Origin: Nocardia amamiensis
Lineage (GTDB): Bacteria; Actinomycetota; Actinomycetes; Mycobacteriales; Mycobacteriaceae
NCBI RefSeq assembly: GCF_015477605.1
Contig: NZ_JADLQX010000005.1
Location: 124,001 to 188,000 of the forward strand
Length of the DNA: 64,000 nucleotides
Direction of reading: 5' to 3'
Shown here: positions 41,101 through 43,738 of the stretch, in pieces
Layout of the letters: the number at the start of each line of letters is the position of its first letter
How positions within the stretch are numbered: the first letter of the stretch is position 1
The notes under the pieces: generated by a model
What the model saw: the letters and a program-made list of their open reading frames with translations, nothing else
What the model was told of the DNA's origin: nothing
Databases searched by the model: none
Translations under genes and position numbers: made by a program

Positions 41101-42744
41101 TTGGCTTGCGTCGATTGCGTTTTGACCCGCATCAGGTGTGCGCTGGCCCGCATCGGGTGCGGCTCGGCCTGGATCGGAGGCGGGTTGGCTTGCCACCGCG
41201 TCCGACGGGCCGCGGGCGTCGGCACCGGAATCGGCGGACCCTGCCTGCTGAGCACCGGGACCTTCCGTACCATGGCTGTCGCCGTTCGTGCTCGCGGCGG
41301 CCGTATCCGTGCCTCCGTCTTGCTGGGAACCGGTCGAGGTGTCGCCGCCAGTCTGCGTGCCGCCCGCCGTTTCCCCGGCGACTCCAGCACCATTCGTACT
41401 CTGCCCGCCAGAGGTATCGGCGTTGATACCGGCGTCATCCGCACGCTGTGTGTCGCTCGACGCATTGCCGGCGTAACCAGCGTGATTCGCACTCTGCGCG
41501 GTTCCTGCTGGGTCGCCCGCGGCACCGGCACCGTTTGTACTGCCGGACGTATCTGCGGCGGTGCCAGCGCCATTCGAACTACTCGAGGTACTTCCGCCAG
41601 TGCCGCTGCCATTCGTGCCCGCGGAAGTTGTCGCCGTTCCCGCGCCATTGGTGCCGGTACCGGTCCCTGCCCCGGTTCCGGCACCGGAGCCAGTTCCCGC
41701 GCCGGTTCCGTTGCTCGACGCCGGAGCCTGGCTCGTGCCGTCCGGCATGGTGCCGACATTCGGTGTCAGCCCCGGCCCGTTACCCATCGGCCCGCCGGAG
41801 TAGTTCGACCCACCCCGGTAGCCGTAGACCATGCTCGGCCCGACACCCGACAGCGCACCGCCGGTGAACATGCGGGGGTCGAATTCCCAGCCGCCACCGG
41901 ATAATCCGGTCGCCAGGTAGGCCGCGCCCGCACCGGCCGAGCCCGCGCCCGCACCGGTGATCGCACCCTTGCCCAGACCTGCCAGCCCGCTGGCGCCGCC
42001 GGGCAGGTGACTCACGACATTGTGCAGGCCGTGGCCGGCCGCACCGCCCGCGCCACCGGCAACGGCGGATATCCACGCGTTCTGGCCGACCGCGTCCCAG
42101 TTGAGTCCACCGTGCTGGTACCCGGCCTGGATATTCAGGCCTTGCACCGCCAGCTCTTGTGACGTGCCCTGGAATACTTCGGTAATCGCCTCCTGCACGA
42201 TCTCGTAGATGACCTTGGCGAGGATCTCCCTGCTGGCTTGCGACAGCGCCGTCCTGGCCAGGATCGCTTCGATCCTGCGCAGCAGAAAGCCACCGAGCCA
42301 CCGGCACGCGGCCTGCGTCGCCGCGATAGCGCCCGCTTGCGCGAAAGGCGCTCCCGGGCCGAGGAACAGCGCGTACGCCAGTTCCGCCGCCAACCACGCC
42401 AGCGAGAAAATGTCGTTGAGCTTCGTCGCGCGCATTTCAGCGGCGGAGTCGATGGCGCGTTGCCCCGCCGCGTCGTATTTGTCGGCCAGCTTGTCGATGG
42501 CCTTCAGTTGCTCCTTGAGCGACTTCTCCATCTCATCGCGACCCGCGCCGGCCGGATAGGCCAGTATCGTGGAGTTGGTCGCCGTCTCGGCCTTCTGCCT
42601 GGCTCGTGTGCGCAGCTCACGGGCCAGCCGCTGCAAATCTTCTCCGGCCGCCTTCTGATCGCCCTCCAGACCTTTGGGCCAGTCCGCCCCCGCCACCCAT
42701 TCCAGCCATTCCAGCCAAGGCGGAATGGTTATCGAGAAGGGCAT
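19789..42744 (-). CDS. Giant 1: multi-domain CpnT-like polymorphic toxin/effector (7651 aa)
   Basis: One uninterrupted frame of 22,956 bp from ATG 42744 (GAGGA upstream). The N-terminus (PPWLEWLEWVAGADWPKGLE) matches the CpnT-like WXG100_2 export domain, followed to about residue 330 by helical and glycine-rich segments (GGAGGAAGHGLHN), then a Ser/Thr/Gly/Ala linker to about 900. Order thereafter, with approximate residues: DUF1023-1 (900-1220), Tox-PL-1 (1272-1415), DUF1023-2 (1610-2050), Tox-PL-2 (2088-2230), DUF1023-3 (2270-2740), DUF1023-4 (2775-3210), GDPD (3287-3590), DUF1023-5 (3740-4190), Tox-PL-3 (4220-4350), kinase-like-1 (4380-4620), Tox-PL-4 (4698-4830), RsbW-type ATPase (4870-5015), propeller (5030-5350), Fic (5415-5690), ECF sigma plus zinc finger (5920-6160), kinase-like-2 (6240-6490), zincin (6560-6810), unknown and methyltransferase-like regions, and a tip (7540-7651). 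It follows a YbaB-like and a WXG100-like gene and overlaps a candidate immunity gene. I infer ESX export; whether it is cleaved into parts is unknown. Confidence 0.9.
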   Translation of the reverse strand: MPFSITIPPWLEWLEWVAGADWPKGLEGDQKAAGEDLQRLARELRTRARQKAETATNSTILAYPAGAGRDEMEKSLKEQLKAIDKLADKYDAAGQRAIDSAAEMRATKLNDIFSLAWLAAELAYALFLGPGAPFAQAGAIAATQAACRWLGGFLLRRIEAILARTALSQASREILAKVIYEIVQEAITEVFQGTSQELAVQGLNIQAGYQHGGLNWDAVGQNAWISAVAGGAGGAAGHGLHNVVSHLPGGASGLAGLGKGAITGAGAGSAGAGAAYLATGLSGGGWEFDPRMFTGGALSGVGPSMVYGYRGGSNYSGGPMGNGPGLTPNVGTMPDGTSQAPASSNGTGAGTGSGAGTGAGTGTGTNGAGTATTSAGTNGSGTGGSTSSSSNGAGTAADTSGSTNGAGAAGDPAGTAQSANHAGYAGNASSDTQRADDAGINADTSGGQSTNGAGVAGETAGGTQTGGDTSTGSQQDGGTDTAAASTNGDSHGTEGPGAQQAGSADSGADARGPSDAVASQPASDPGRAAPDAGQRTPDAGQNAIDASQAPGTSRDGSVGESADTSQPGGATPSTTAQPATAPQGAATDSAAAGATPGTSAGSVAAPGAGTVPGTAATPTGAAPNSPSTAPNISASSSSTTAGPSTASSSTTPSTSASSSSTTAGPSTASSSTTPSTSTSSSSTGAPAGAARTVGPATGPDQGRPLLSQSDSPVDPRAGRAGDRDGTAPRAGGTAAQDGTQARAGAADRTAAGPLGREGAVQAQTADSEAAQARPDADGDADQGVPDQTVGPEDVALVAGPIAASSSPSPDRRTADSSRGRPDPAADRRTDADSDTSGDGETSGRTPADADSDVDTAADSAADTGRDADTGRDTDTYRAPDTERNRLDRVRLLPEDTSPPTRAEIDDANDALRRLGDDARAEDLLHGENTDTDAARDRARRNAEWWNSLRDSATPDGELSPMQRAMVRTHPDVIGNAPGIDAMAANEANRLQIAREIKDLQSRYGLSRAERAQLRNLRATVRALARAHFRAASLPSAPPVHLVAYDSTAFSGKGRAAIAFGNIDTADHVSWHVPGIRYTVSDLQSGVHIAAGQYRSSASRVRAGESIASVAWIGYDVPSGRAQGVFTRRARSGAELLVRDIAAADAAREARGGPEAVPTNKVFAHGYGIDVAEVAGRRGRLERLAGDVVLSGMAEPYIREGHFGDVRVHVPDGVRGLFGTIDPPVPASDSAPPTGVPTRASHDAGRIGADLVGSVDHRPPDTAPDPDQPPAQSVNNCGELALWRAAVQTGNGSISLVEPGSVGPEGMSWHDLEVASGGEITRVVGSKKRPAHQMIADGLRYLGGDAAVLVVDEHKGKADEHGVGAHAYVMYHDKATGKIMVDDPLRGGVFEFDPDTAPDAKSTWGVFFGAEGEHLRPLADGGAGSRARGIAVGDTEPDDEEEPVEPADDLLADAVARRDELAERIRQLAESMRAAVDPEGLTPQQLDETVRDLSDRDLADEDVARLSEIADLAPDYLHADAEVRDLEAGRPVATPDSHTDAVPAGTDPSAGTNHTAADPDRFDTRRTGDSSSTTDSDARQADEPAQRGDRVPPEELTEPSGDRVLPEDLSEPSEADLAAADAALRRLGPDASAADLLHSDYPADIVAERARDLGRRNAEWWNSLRDSDIPAGQLSPMQRAMVRAHPAVIGNAPGIDAAAVDRANRLRMARELAELRSRDRLTRAERRQLRVLQATEKALAGAQRRAAAVDPDLPVRVIAFDSTAFGGKGRALVAFGDVDTAQHLAWHVIGMGHTVEKLHASLDFALNEYRVTAGRLGAGERNASIAWVGYDVPAGGKITALLQAATLRRAKAGAELLLRDIAATDAAQQHVRGSDGKPVNRVFAHSYGTALTQQAGMGGRLVGLAGDIVLSGGPGGPMTNAAQFGSDIDVYVAAASNDIFTRLGATVPGRAGRILPMLGVGLGTDPASAGFGAIRIAAELPDSRRFSGVWQRHSGYYKFADTRTGTPTEALDNFGLIGSGRGREVPTAAHRPEVAEPGWVQRQLGARFEDPERGRVPRAGDGSTPHRVPDTVPDRRTDPPDTANRVEQQHNECAPRALRWIQRLTGSAVVRLPAGDIGPPGMTAEQLESHAGGRLRAYGADPRLSDPHDLMAARLRLLGDGASVLVVDQYHGPADEHGVGAHAYVLSNDNGTIMVHDDSVGEPHPYPPRTSTRDLAGTWGIFYDSDGNALDPAEGVDRAPRDGSLPWHRIGAQPAEPGYLVAPRNPETGLPDDVQVTRADHDLVRAAEDALRDRLGPTANANSLLRPADLESSARTRAEENAQWWHALSFDQRRAMVAIHPEIIGNADGIPAQVKDEANRLSIRRDLDAFIERLGAHYRRHPSQLERVLAGPELDAAERGQLRNLLATQRALLRADRLAGAMHVDVPTPRVHVLSYSATDFGGSGRAVVAFGDVDTASSVSWHVFGVNSSIRTMVEQLKSARNAYEMTVRTDSTVTAASIAWIGYDAPDSLAQATTTARAEDGGARLAQDVVSFQATRAYLAARQGGEPVPTNHLFGHRYGATTVSEAAAGARLAREIGTVTMLASPGAGRVESAAEYGANVEVYVASSSRDWVAGMGANTPGGQGRLLNIGLGVNPAIDVFGATRMAAEIPIEGSTGTKKSMLSRISLKLMGYQDPRFAAGARVHSQYYWFADEHTRAPTEALANIGRIAAGHGDTVREVEHRAAVEDPSVWQRRIASRSADPEAGRMVRFRDGSLPRPEPADVAAAPDTGALVREALALRGDGVVPADLMHRGYADDYTRARDLATENALWWDSLRDSGTPHGELSPMQRAMVQSHPFEVGNADGIPAHVKDQANRLQLRRDLDALLARRPRGGSLARIFRGSDITPLERQQLKNIIATQEALNRSGGVRPGMPTPPVHLLAYDGLAYGGEGRAVVAIGNVDTAEHVAWQVPGITTTVEKLTKRLQMARDPYESMVLADPTVEVASIAWIGYDAPSGKKIWLETRTPEFAEIGGRLLARDVMAYQAARAVRAARPIDQAAADPAATDPRPVGPPPPKIHLFGHSYGSTTTSYAAAGGRLARDVSTITLVGSPGAGPVQHASEFGIGDNVYVAKLSFDPVTGLGALMPGRHGRFLNMGLGINPSVEAFGARRIPSQFPAVGPFGRAFPAHGAYFDFVDADIGEAPESLAYFGLIATGHGDEVPQAPHRVVPEEPGALHRAGWAPKDPEGKRTPVRQDQLGRRPADGTQEHRTPRAPESGQPAPERTDSSDVRDPGSPRRVPEGGARPEIQGHRGGRGLWSENTLAGFAHAMDLGVDVIELDVGLTRDGVPVISHEQKIDGHTVRDTGPARPGDPQFPYVGKPIRELTAEQIRTLDTAVVNKSFAGTQQAAPRGSGVPTLAEAAALASGRGVTLAVEIKTDPSWSDAEVRAVVAATVACLSGYDVPYRVLGFDWRVLTHAAELAPDVDRVALVSSRTATEAWLGVDPGVSGPGRVRGMAAQVAGPRRSPGGDIPAAARQAGATMLSPERAMVTDEFLQQAADVGMPLVPYTVNNPDEMRRLIEEGVAGIVTDHPDLLRAILVEQGFEVPESVQPRGDHGPDDPPPAPGPDNRGPDRGPNDRGPRAGGPDTRGPGDADTARTDGTGEPDAARGGRTDDQADQGRSGDDRPAARAEVADSGPTDLESGSAPTPRGVEGGGRGPNDPGDTQPAASDPDEPGGDSDRGGTDTHPPHLGPALPVDPGFTEEQRRMADAALRDGGFEGPDALQRSGTRRIVDSARRRATENADWWHALTDPARPGELSPAQQALLRVYPHQIGNADGLPAQVRNDANRLAITRDLETFLARRPEGRGMWWSRTVLSAAELKQLGNLVRTRNHLAQLEQQAGQLPGNPPVHVLSYDATAFGGDGKVVVALGDVDTARTVNWHVPGTNTTLRSLHYQFTPLRHLYEETKRVDPDLELASIIWIGYDAPTGPINTGYVRAAFRGRAKAGGDLLLHEIAAFHATRAHAGTADPRQLTNRIFAHSYGSVTASFAGKHGRLAGLVGSIALSGSPGAGPVRSAAAFGIGAQNVYVAASWRDPVTMFGADRPGAWSRYLGTGLGLGMDPSSEAFGARRIRAEFPRSENFGNAEQVHQGYLRPSDPRTGRPTESLANFGRIAAGRGDTLPSVDHRHPPPDPGWARRRVGTAPIDVERGRYDDGSTDTRAPDVTTPPGVAHVTEAGPRDCAVRSLRIVQDRTGSTAIDVAAARAVGMDGMRWQDLEAYAGGRLRAESHATIAARLRRMGDGATTLVVDEYHGVAERNNGVGAHAYVMTNDNGTILVRDPATNEVRRYQDWTPPPGVAGTWGIHYDAAGVPQHPHDLGRDGGARPASLIGESPHPPGDPDAQLARARAQWTAVEEAVRAKGEPVRYERIPTGPESNAVYIVEFADGGKWVYKPTSGQTFGQIQVLPSGSVVREVARYRRDLLLGYGHVPPTIAWTGRYGAGSLQELVRVLPSSPVSAYSLAERHAVAIGVYIDADQDHNDYLTAAGDARRPRGSLVIHDGEHTSPLDTSRIGIRSSFVVDALHESLHPDPLAAARELHPDALRAVLTELGIEPEAVDGEIRRLAEIQTDGVISGSEWPGRIRDVPRIAPPPEPEVAPTPEPESTAPGARADAPSLWRRLRGLFSSDSGPAPDPEVVDGTTRQRAPDDTPTDTTRYRNDCAPQSLSRVVDLTGSTVVRVPEAAVGPEGMTADQLEDAAGGRLESFDSRDAIADRLRGMDDGATILVVEDYHGPADRHGVGAHAYVMTNQGGTIMVHDSALGFPHPYQPGQPTPDVRAVSGIVYTPDGTPTRSIDEFTPDSNARPDTGIGMSSDTDPRPVRIEETFGTDPDLSADERRADAETARNWVVEKLRELGWRNSGQLDDMRVVVSELVANALDHTSDPVRVVIEVTGKAGARSVRVDVIDTSGVQPELEGFDLRPDDLIEQSDDDFDLDALIAGLGERGRGLAMVADMTHDAGTTELEVGKSTWFVLQELLVRVAPQEGLAAAFARYGDTGGGWTGADSTYSRRLPDGRHLWMFSDTFLGTVRPDGSRPSDGHFVNNTFVVDDNGAMSTIHGGTQEVPQALVQSGPDGFYWLGGSFVTGSTLNVMFVGFSRTGAGMWDFAFRDNVLARFGTDDLRLLDIIPMPSETGVNWTAWLEFDGTHTYIYGMEDDGTSKYMHVARVRGDDLRTSWEFFDGSGWSSSETESARVMPGVANEYSVTRWRGHYLLITQDTRSPFGTDILAYVADAPTGPFTSPTVLYRTPETGAEGSYGDADVITYNAHEHPELRRGDGLVISYNVNSLDPGGVIEDVTKYRPRFIEVELNPDSGGPDSSGTAPADPPTGPGEPDSGRRAELGEPEPGQIGDVEPARSPASEREALSSDAELSPPATTAPVSDADVEALIADRSAALGIDTDSALLLEASLLIEDKYLSIAVIADQPRPELVFGERAWAGHLGARLVAREHGSRALTVDFMLDLHDRLTMAEKHGTGEVPAPRSRTGVLSSEPTEDQMAAIEQNPLLSYVPPPAGPGEHGVIEYHDFASRAELRRELQALCDWYNETKRDPGHDPYELAAGLQRWFVSIHPFEYNGRASRILMNWSLEQDGEWPSAVGEFDDDILTRAADWVATVRAGSQRYGEWMARIAQHGPTIEPVTLFGLDRQRERYRQMGGETAPFVVGQRHDGAKYRRVLAVVNSEEPLLHIDDPMPSAPDFVTGPREDLRAWAASFDDRQVRHLISERHVEAAAHLAALQGGECPPVEEIVGAARELSVFLREALHRLMLRAALPGSVPDNAAGLFDMVRALPDRFAEVPELRAAASTLVAAESALAQLRAEPSEPTTGPRSRIGVSQREDPADSGEAPPSRDGQVPAQRAPAVEPTESAVVPPQRTQVRDTGRLPSERDVDAALVAAVKAGDTEAFGMLYERHVGAARTAAAGVVRGREHVDDVVAESFANVFALLSRDGRTIEHFRAYLLTTVRHVAVASRKQGDRQVATDDLERLAPEEPFRDTVVEELDSSLAARAFRSLPERWRMVLQRLEVEGMKPRELASELGLTPNATSVLAARAREGLRQAYLQMHLSGPVREECRPVAEKLGAFVRAGLGKRETAAVRDHLAGCADCGAVHRELADIDAVIRRNRGEVPDAPGRKPPGDGTVPVQRVSDQPGGAVRSDSAGQDRADRNPPTTGGKDATRSGRPAEGDASPSPGPSVDDARGAPAWTMTPAERALLGLGAVIRAEVLETGHFHLNEVLVVHFENGTAVYRPAAREPIPGMELPAAGPVASEVATFRFDHLLGFHQVPPTVPYDGSRGPGSLQYFVAELTEPRAPQGYSVTQRFMMAIRDAITGECDRQGSDGTAGAIAIAADNDFSFPEHPGSFVVADPDLVLTDSPDARTDLPFLGTRFPYLLEMMNQPIPPEILAKVRAVTRARAEAVLAELGHSRSAIDGALHRLASIQSRGMITAEVWAYAGSPPHRGGEGIGQVDDTTLGPPDDIGPGPARGLASAPDPMNQPGTEESGPPDDDRGSPDAAAESARGVLDPIDDDFARCATVEAVGALLTAKHGVSAVGFDARSLPDGRVIDVEAAREFARALDDKLTKHPWLDIREARIGATDDPGNFAETEYGVENGGLYAKSIVLNELYAADPERSMREWAEDLASGHHVGPENRPWYGNIVHEIGHAADYAGGLAARREAPYALLERYLLLQSQAGVQGEADIDGYEHWVREQFSRYCFDERGDLRFGEALAEAYAAVEYDDSDITEGEEVLYDLLMRHAAVPSGTPATMADLALPEAGREAVGSGGPSEGDHAAPPEGDRHHGTVGNLGEFRGDARAPGRDPMRHSVLMRQVESALRLITPEDVSWFRPPPVGPAGSMSRVRVDGYFKLPDGRPVYLRVGEVSAAAIAEYHTRPDGSAFDLTVSDRARSRDVARAVADLLVQIRLATDPAFRHPGGRFAELEVVVAQLDQSIFDPARSNLTPDYRRDLTDLLDHLGITADPVGAAAELLAEHNPELARRIGLEYGGAVAHRPVFGLLLTEPAFADAAQAHLERLAGLLRGEYATDVLISEALALNGRMHEEQVRRIFDPIYFDPAADTARATVGRDALIEALTPLRAAINDPLPHGPRRLAAIEAAIDELRASPLITDELRGAVNWARMRQAASALAAMPDWIGGVLDRSTGQVEIRAALPAHPRGAAMSLLDFLHTVDRANRGAAQHGLNVEYVVVIHDQADGRSSVEVLSRPRPTYRLPAERNDPVLFAPRPSVPAARAGGHTVDVGVGRSAFAVELTPIQDTMGRGLILQTELPQDFADAGQRRRNLGVLDPGPLPMPGALVLFADLLTHGEVLRAGGNGGVARFYINNVSAHYTAAQYDALAARLPRTLAPGARVEVQWDMTSERAEGGRPGDRGHIQGDLLMEAIERVLPPAVAGAFRVVEHTVFDPPGNEDYLYSIDAGASNVLNAGTMALYTPPKPDHRMVIAYEPDAGAPAAVVERATPAVDVDAILAHDRRPEVLAQPTGDPATAHLPTPRQHYIAEVGRLQAVEDALRERGASDEEIARTLQNARREIGAFYSTQDYGELEHLKERRRNIRDYKDPLGPTVEYLREVEGLSWAQIIAGAKRPGGADLGLGRDESGGSA
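22310..23065 (-). other. Zincin-type metalloprotease module of giant 1
   Basis: HEIGH at residues 6694-6698 in NIVHEIGHAADYAGG, preceded by a strand (YAKSIVLNELYA) and followed by a glutamate-rich helix (FGEALAEAYAAVEY) with the likely third ligand. Sister modules occur twice in giant 2. Confidence 0.75.
23280..24020 (-). other. Kinase-like module 2 (degenerate)
   Basis: Same layout as kinase-like module 1 (VVHFENGTAVYRPAA; ATFRFDHLLGFHQVPPTVPY; GSLQYFVAEL), but the VAIK-type lysine position reads VYRP rather than VYKP, and no D-x-H-x-x-N is evident. Probably catalytically dead. Confidence 0.5.
24262..24985 (-). other. ECF sigma factor plus anti-sigma zinc finger inside giant 1
   Basis: Region 2: DTEAFGMLYERHVGAARTAA, then DDVVAESFANVFALL and AYLLTTVRHVA. 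Region 4: RSLPERWRMVLQRLEVEG with the helix-turn-helix KPRELASELGLTPNATSVLA. About 35 residues later, HLAGCADCGAVHREL is the H-x3-C-x2-C core of zf-HC2 anti-sigma domains. It is in frame within the giant, with Pro/Gly linkers on both sides. Confidence 0.9.
25680..26500 (-). other. Fic-like domain with shortened active-site loop
   Basis: The motif region reads IHPFEYNGRASRILMNW (His5607), compared with the consensus HxFx(D/E)GNGRxxR. Histidine, NGR and distal arginine are kept but one residue is missing and the D/E-G pair is EY. An upstream helix and LTVDFMLDLHDRLT support the Fic fold. Confidence 0.68.
26690..27660 (-). other. Five-bladed-propeller-like glycosidase-fold domain (DUF5005/DUF4185-like)
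   Basis: Starts GGWTGADSTYSRRLPDGRHL and continues with WMFSDTFLG, NNTFVVDDNG and repeated propeller strands ending KYRPRFIEVEL. This matches secreted propeller proteins related to GH43 folds; substrate unknown. Confidence 0.65.
27690..28120 (-). other. RsbW-type HATPase domain
   Basis: VVSELVANALDHTSDPV is the N-box of anti-sigma-factor kinases and GLGERGRGLAMV the G-box, with VDVIDTSG between them. Such domains normally phosphorylate anti-anti-sigma proteins. Confidence 0.8.
28250..28650 (-). other. Papain-fold (Tox-PL-like) domain copy 4
   Basis: Cys4701 in NDCAPQSL, GVGAHAYVMTNQGGTIMVHD with His and Asp. Confidence 0.7.
28870..29600 (-). other. Kinase-like module 1 (PI3/4-kinase/SCO1664-like, degenerate)
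   Basis: N-lobe features NAVYIVEFADGGKWVYKPTS and VVREVARYRRDLLLGYG-VPPT are clear. The catalytic region reads DADQDHNDYL, then VIHDGEHTSP, departing from the usual D-x-H-x-x-N and DHG motifs. Activity is doubtful. Confidence 0.55.
29680..30085 (-). other. Papain-fold (Tox-PL-like) domain copy 3
   Basis: Cys4223 in RDCAVRSL, GVGAHAYVMTNDNGTILVRDP carrying His and Asp. Immediately followed by kinase-like module 1. Confidence 0.7.
30170..31530 (-). other. DUF1023 alpha/beta-hydrolase copy 5
   Basis: Elbow AHSYGS (Ser4023), GNADGLPAQVRNDANRL and SIIWIGYDAPTG. Preceded by an Asp/Gly/Pro-rich linker after the GDPD domain. Confidence 0.84.
31980..32885 (-). other. Glycerophosphodiester phosphodiesterase (GDPD) domain
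   Basis: GHRGGRGLWSENTLAGF (His3292), VIELDVGLTRDGVPVISHE with the metal-binding Glu/Asp and second His, LAVEIKTD, and a C-terminal EGVAGIVTDHPDLL complete the GDPD barrel signature. It predicts hydrolysis of glycerophosphodiesters or lysophospholipids. Confidence 0.88.
33100..34420 (-). other. DUF1023 alpha/beta-hydrolase copy 4
   Basis: Canonical elbow GHSYGS (Ser3065), GNADGIPAHVKDQANRL and SIAWIGYDAPSG. Probably an active hydrolase fold. Confidence 0.85.
34510..35930 (-). other. DUF1023 alpha/beta-hydrolase copy 3, nucleophile lost
   Basis: Elbow reads GHRYGA (Arg2558 instead of Ser), with the other blocks intact (GNADGIPAQVKDEANRL, SIAWIGYDAPDS). The largest of the five, with an extra loop around SMLSRISLKLMGYQDPRF. 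Confidence 0.8.
36040..36480 (-). other. Papain-fold (Tox-PL-like) domain copy 2
   Basis: Cys2092 in NECAPRAL, then GVGAHAYVLSNDNGTIMVHDD with the histidine and aspartate. The intact Cys-His-Asp set suggests catalytic competence. Confidence 0.7.
36590..37912 (-). other. DUF1023 alpha/beta-hydrolase copy 2
   Basis: Full-length copy with elbow AHSYGT (Ser1885) and blocks SPMQRAMVRAHPAVIGN and SIAWVGYDVPAG; followed by the conserved extension ending FADTRTGTPTEALDNFGLI that recurs in copies 3-5. Confidence 0.82.
38498..38930 (-). other. Papain-fold (Tox-PL-like) domain copy 1
   Basis: Cys1276 in NNCGELALW, His1365 in GVGAHAYVM, and an aspartate in IMVDDPLRGG give the Cys-His-Asp arrangement of toxin glutamine deamidases/papain-fold toxins. 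Confidence 0.7.
39085..40048 (-). other. DUF1023 alpha/beta-hydrolase copy 1, nucleophile lost
   Basis: Has the family blocks SPMQRAMVRTHPDVIGN, AFGNIDTADHVSWHVPG and SVAWIGYDVPSG. The nucleophile elbow reads AHGYGI (residues 1163-1168): Gly1165 stands where serine is expected. It is therefore unlikely to be a serine hydrolase. Confidence 0.8.
40715..40846. repeat. 66-bp tandem duplication in the giant 1 linker
   Basis: Two adjacent 66-bp copies (40715-40780 and 40781-40846) differ at a single base (CTG/CTC), followed by a partial third copy. They encode a Ser/Thr-rich repeat (SSSSTTAGPSTASSSTTPST). The length is a multiple of three, so the frame is kept. Confidence 0.9.
41755..42744 (-). 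other. Giant 1 N-terminal CpnT-like export domain
   Basis: Residues 1-330. PPWLEWLEWVAGADWPKGLEGD and the following long helices match the WXG100_2 domain found at the start of CpnT-like ESX toxins. Hydrophobic helices (LAWLAAELAYALFLGPGAPF) and a GGAGGAAGHGLHNVVSHLPG segment, common after such domains, follow. It probably replaces a free-standing WXG100 protein in docking to the ESX machine. Confidence 0.75.
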
Positions 42745-42759
42745 GGCGGCGTCCTCGTG

Positions 42760-43284
42760 CTACCAGCTGGGGTCGGTGACTCTCCCCGGCTCGGCCTCCC
42801 GCTCACCGTGGTCGAACTCCTCGACATCGGTGAATCGCAGTGCGGTGGCGTCATCGTCGTCCTCCGCACGCTCGGGCGAACCCGGCGGCGCGAGCGACAC
42901 CGGTGGTTCGACCGGGATTTCACCGGCGAAGTCGGGCATGCCGTCGACCAAGTCGGAAAGCTTCGGCAGCCGGGCGCGCCGATCCGTGATGGGCGCGGCC
43001 AGTTCCTGGTTCTTGCGGGCCACATCGGCCGCGGCGTCCTGCGCGACCTTCGTCACCGTCTTGGCGATCTGCGCGTAGCTCAAAGCCTCGATGCCCGCAG
43101 TGAATTTGGTCTCGATGACGACACCGTTGGCATTCACGGTCACCGTCACGGTTTTATCCCGCGACGTCGCCGTCCCGGTGAGTTTCGTGCGCTTCTGCTG
43201 CGCCTCCGCGATGATCCGCATCTGCTCCTGGAATGCCTCCAGGATCGAATCCATATCCCGCTCGTCGCGTCTTGCGTCGCTCAT
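42760..43284 (-). CDS. YbaB/EbfC-family protein upstream of giant 1 (174 aa)
   Basis: Residues 1-95 show the YbaB pattern: a helix (DSILEAFQEQMRIIAEAQQK), strands (KTVTVTVNANGVVIETKFTAG) and a helix (YAQIAKTVTKVAQDAAADVARK). The remainder is an acidic, Pro-rich tail. The stop is 15 bp before the giant 1 start and its own start is 14 bp after the WXG100-like partner, so the three genes form an operon. Similar trios precede CpnT-like toxins in actinobacteria; the YbaB-like protein may be an export adaptor rather than a nucleoid protein. Confidence 0.82.
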   Translation of the reverse strand: MSDARRDERDMDSILEAFQEQMRIIAEAQQKRTKLTGTATSRDKTVTVTVNANGVVIETKFTAGIEALSYAQIAKTVTKVAQDAAADVARKNQELAAPITDRRARLPKLSDLVDGMPDFAGEIPVEPPVSLAPPGSPERAEDDDDATALRFTDVEEFDHGEREAEPGRVTDPSW

Positions 43285-43298
43285 TCCGGCCCTTCGGG

Positions 43299-43625
43299 TC
43301 AGACGAGGCGATCGAAGTTCTCGGTACCGGCCTGCTCGCCGTTGTCGAACGCGTCCGCGGCTTGGTACTGACCTCGGGACATCCGGCGGAAAGAGGTCGC
43401 GATGTTCTTCGTGGCATCGTTGATGCTGTCCATCACGTTGTCGAAGCCCTCTGGGCCGTCGCGAAACTTGCTGCCGAACTTGTCCGGGCCCGCGGCGATG
43501 CTCGCCCGGTCGGCGGCGTCCTGCGCATCGGTCACGATGCCGAGCAATGCTTCATCGGCCTCGGAAGTGTCCAGACCGGCAGTTCGCAGCTTCTCGGTGT
43601 AGTTCTCGATTTCGCCTGCTGCCAT
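43299..43625 (-). CDS. WXG100/EspC-like export partner with YxxxD signal (108 aa)
   Basis: Two-helix protein (AAGEIENYTEKLRTAGLD; a turn near GPDKFGSKFRDGPEGF; helix FDNVMDSINDATKNIATSF) with YQAAD at Tyr87-Asp91, the same positions as in the EspC-like protein at 14820-15137. AAGGA lies 8 nt before ATG 43625; an in-frame ATG at 43652 has weaker context. As first gene of the giant 1 operon it probably supplies the export signal that giant 1 lacks. Confidence 0.78.
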   Translation of the reverse strand: MAAGEIENYTEKLRTAGLDTSEADEALLGIVTDAQDAADRASIAAGPDKFGSKFRDGPEGFDNVMDSINDATKNIATSFRRMSRGQYQAADAFDNGEQAGTENFDRLV

Positions 43626-43738
43626 GTTGCTGTCCTTCGACTGATCGAACACCCACCTTCGATCATCGCATGAACGTCAACTGTCCAGCACATAAAATCC
43701 CGGCGACCTGGGATCATCCGCGGACGCTCCGGATGTGT

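Noticed and set aside
43652..43680. TTGACG at 43680-43675 as -35 of the giant 1 operon promoter.
   Set aside because: No -10-like hexamer occurs at 16-18 nt; the evidence was too weak to list.
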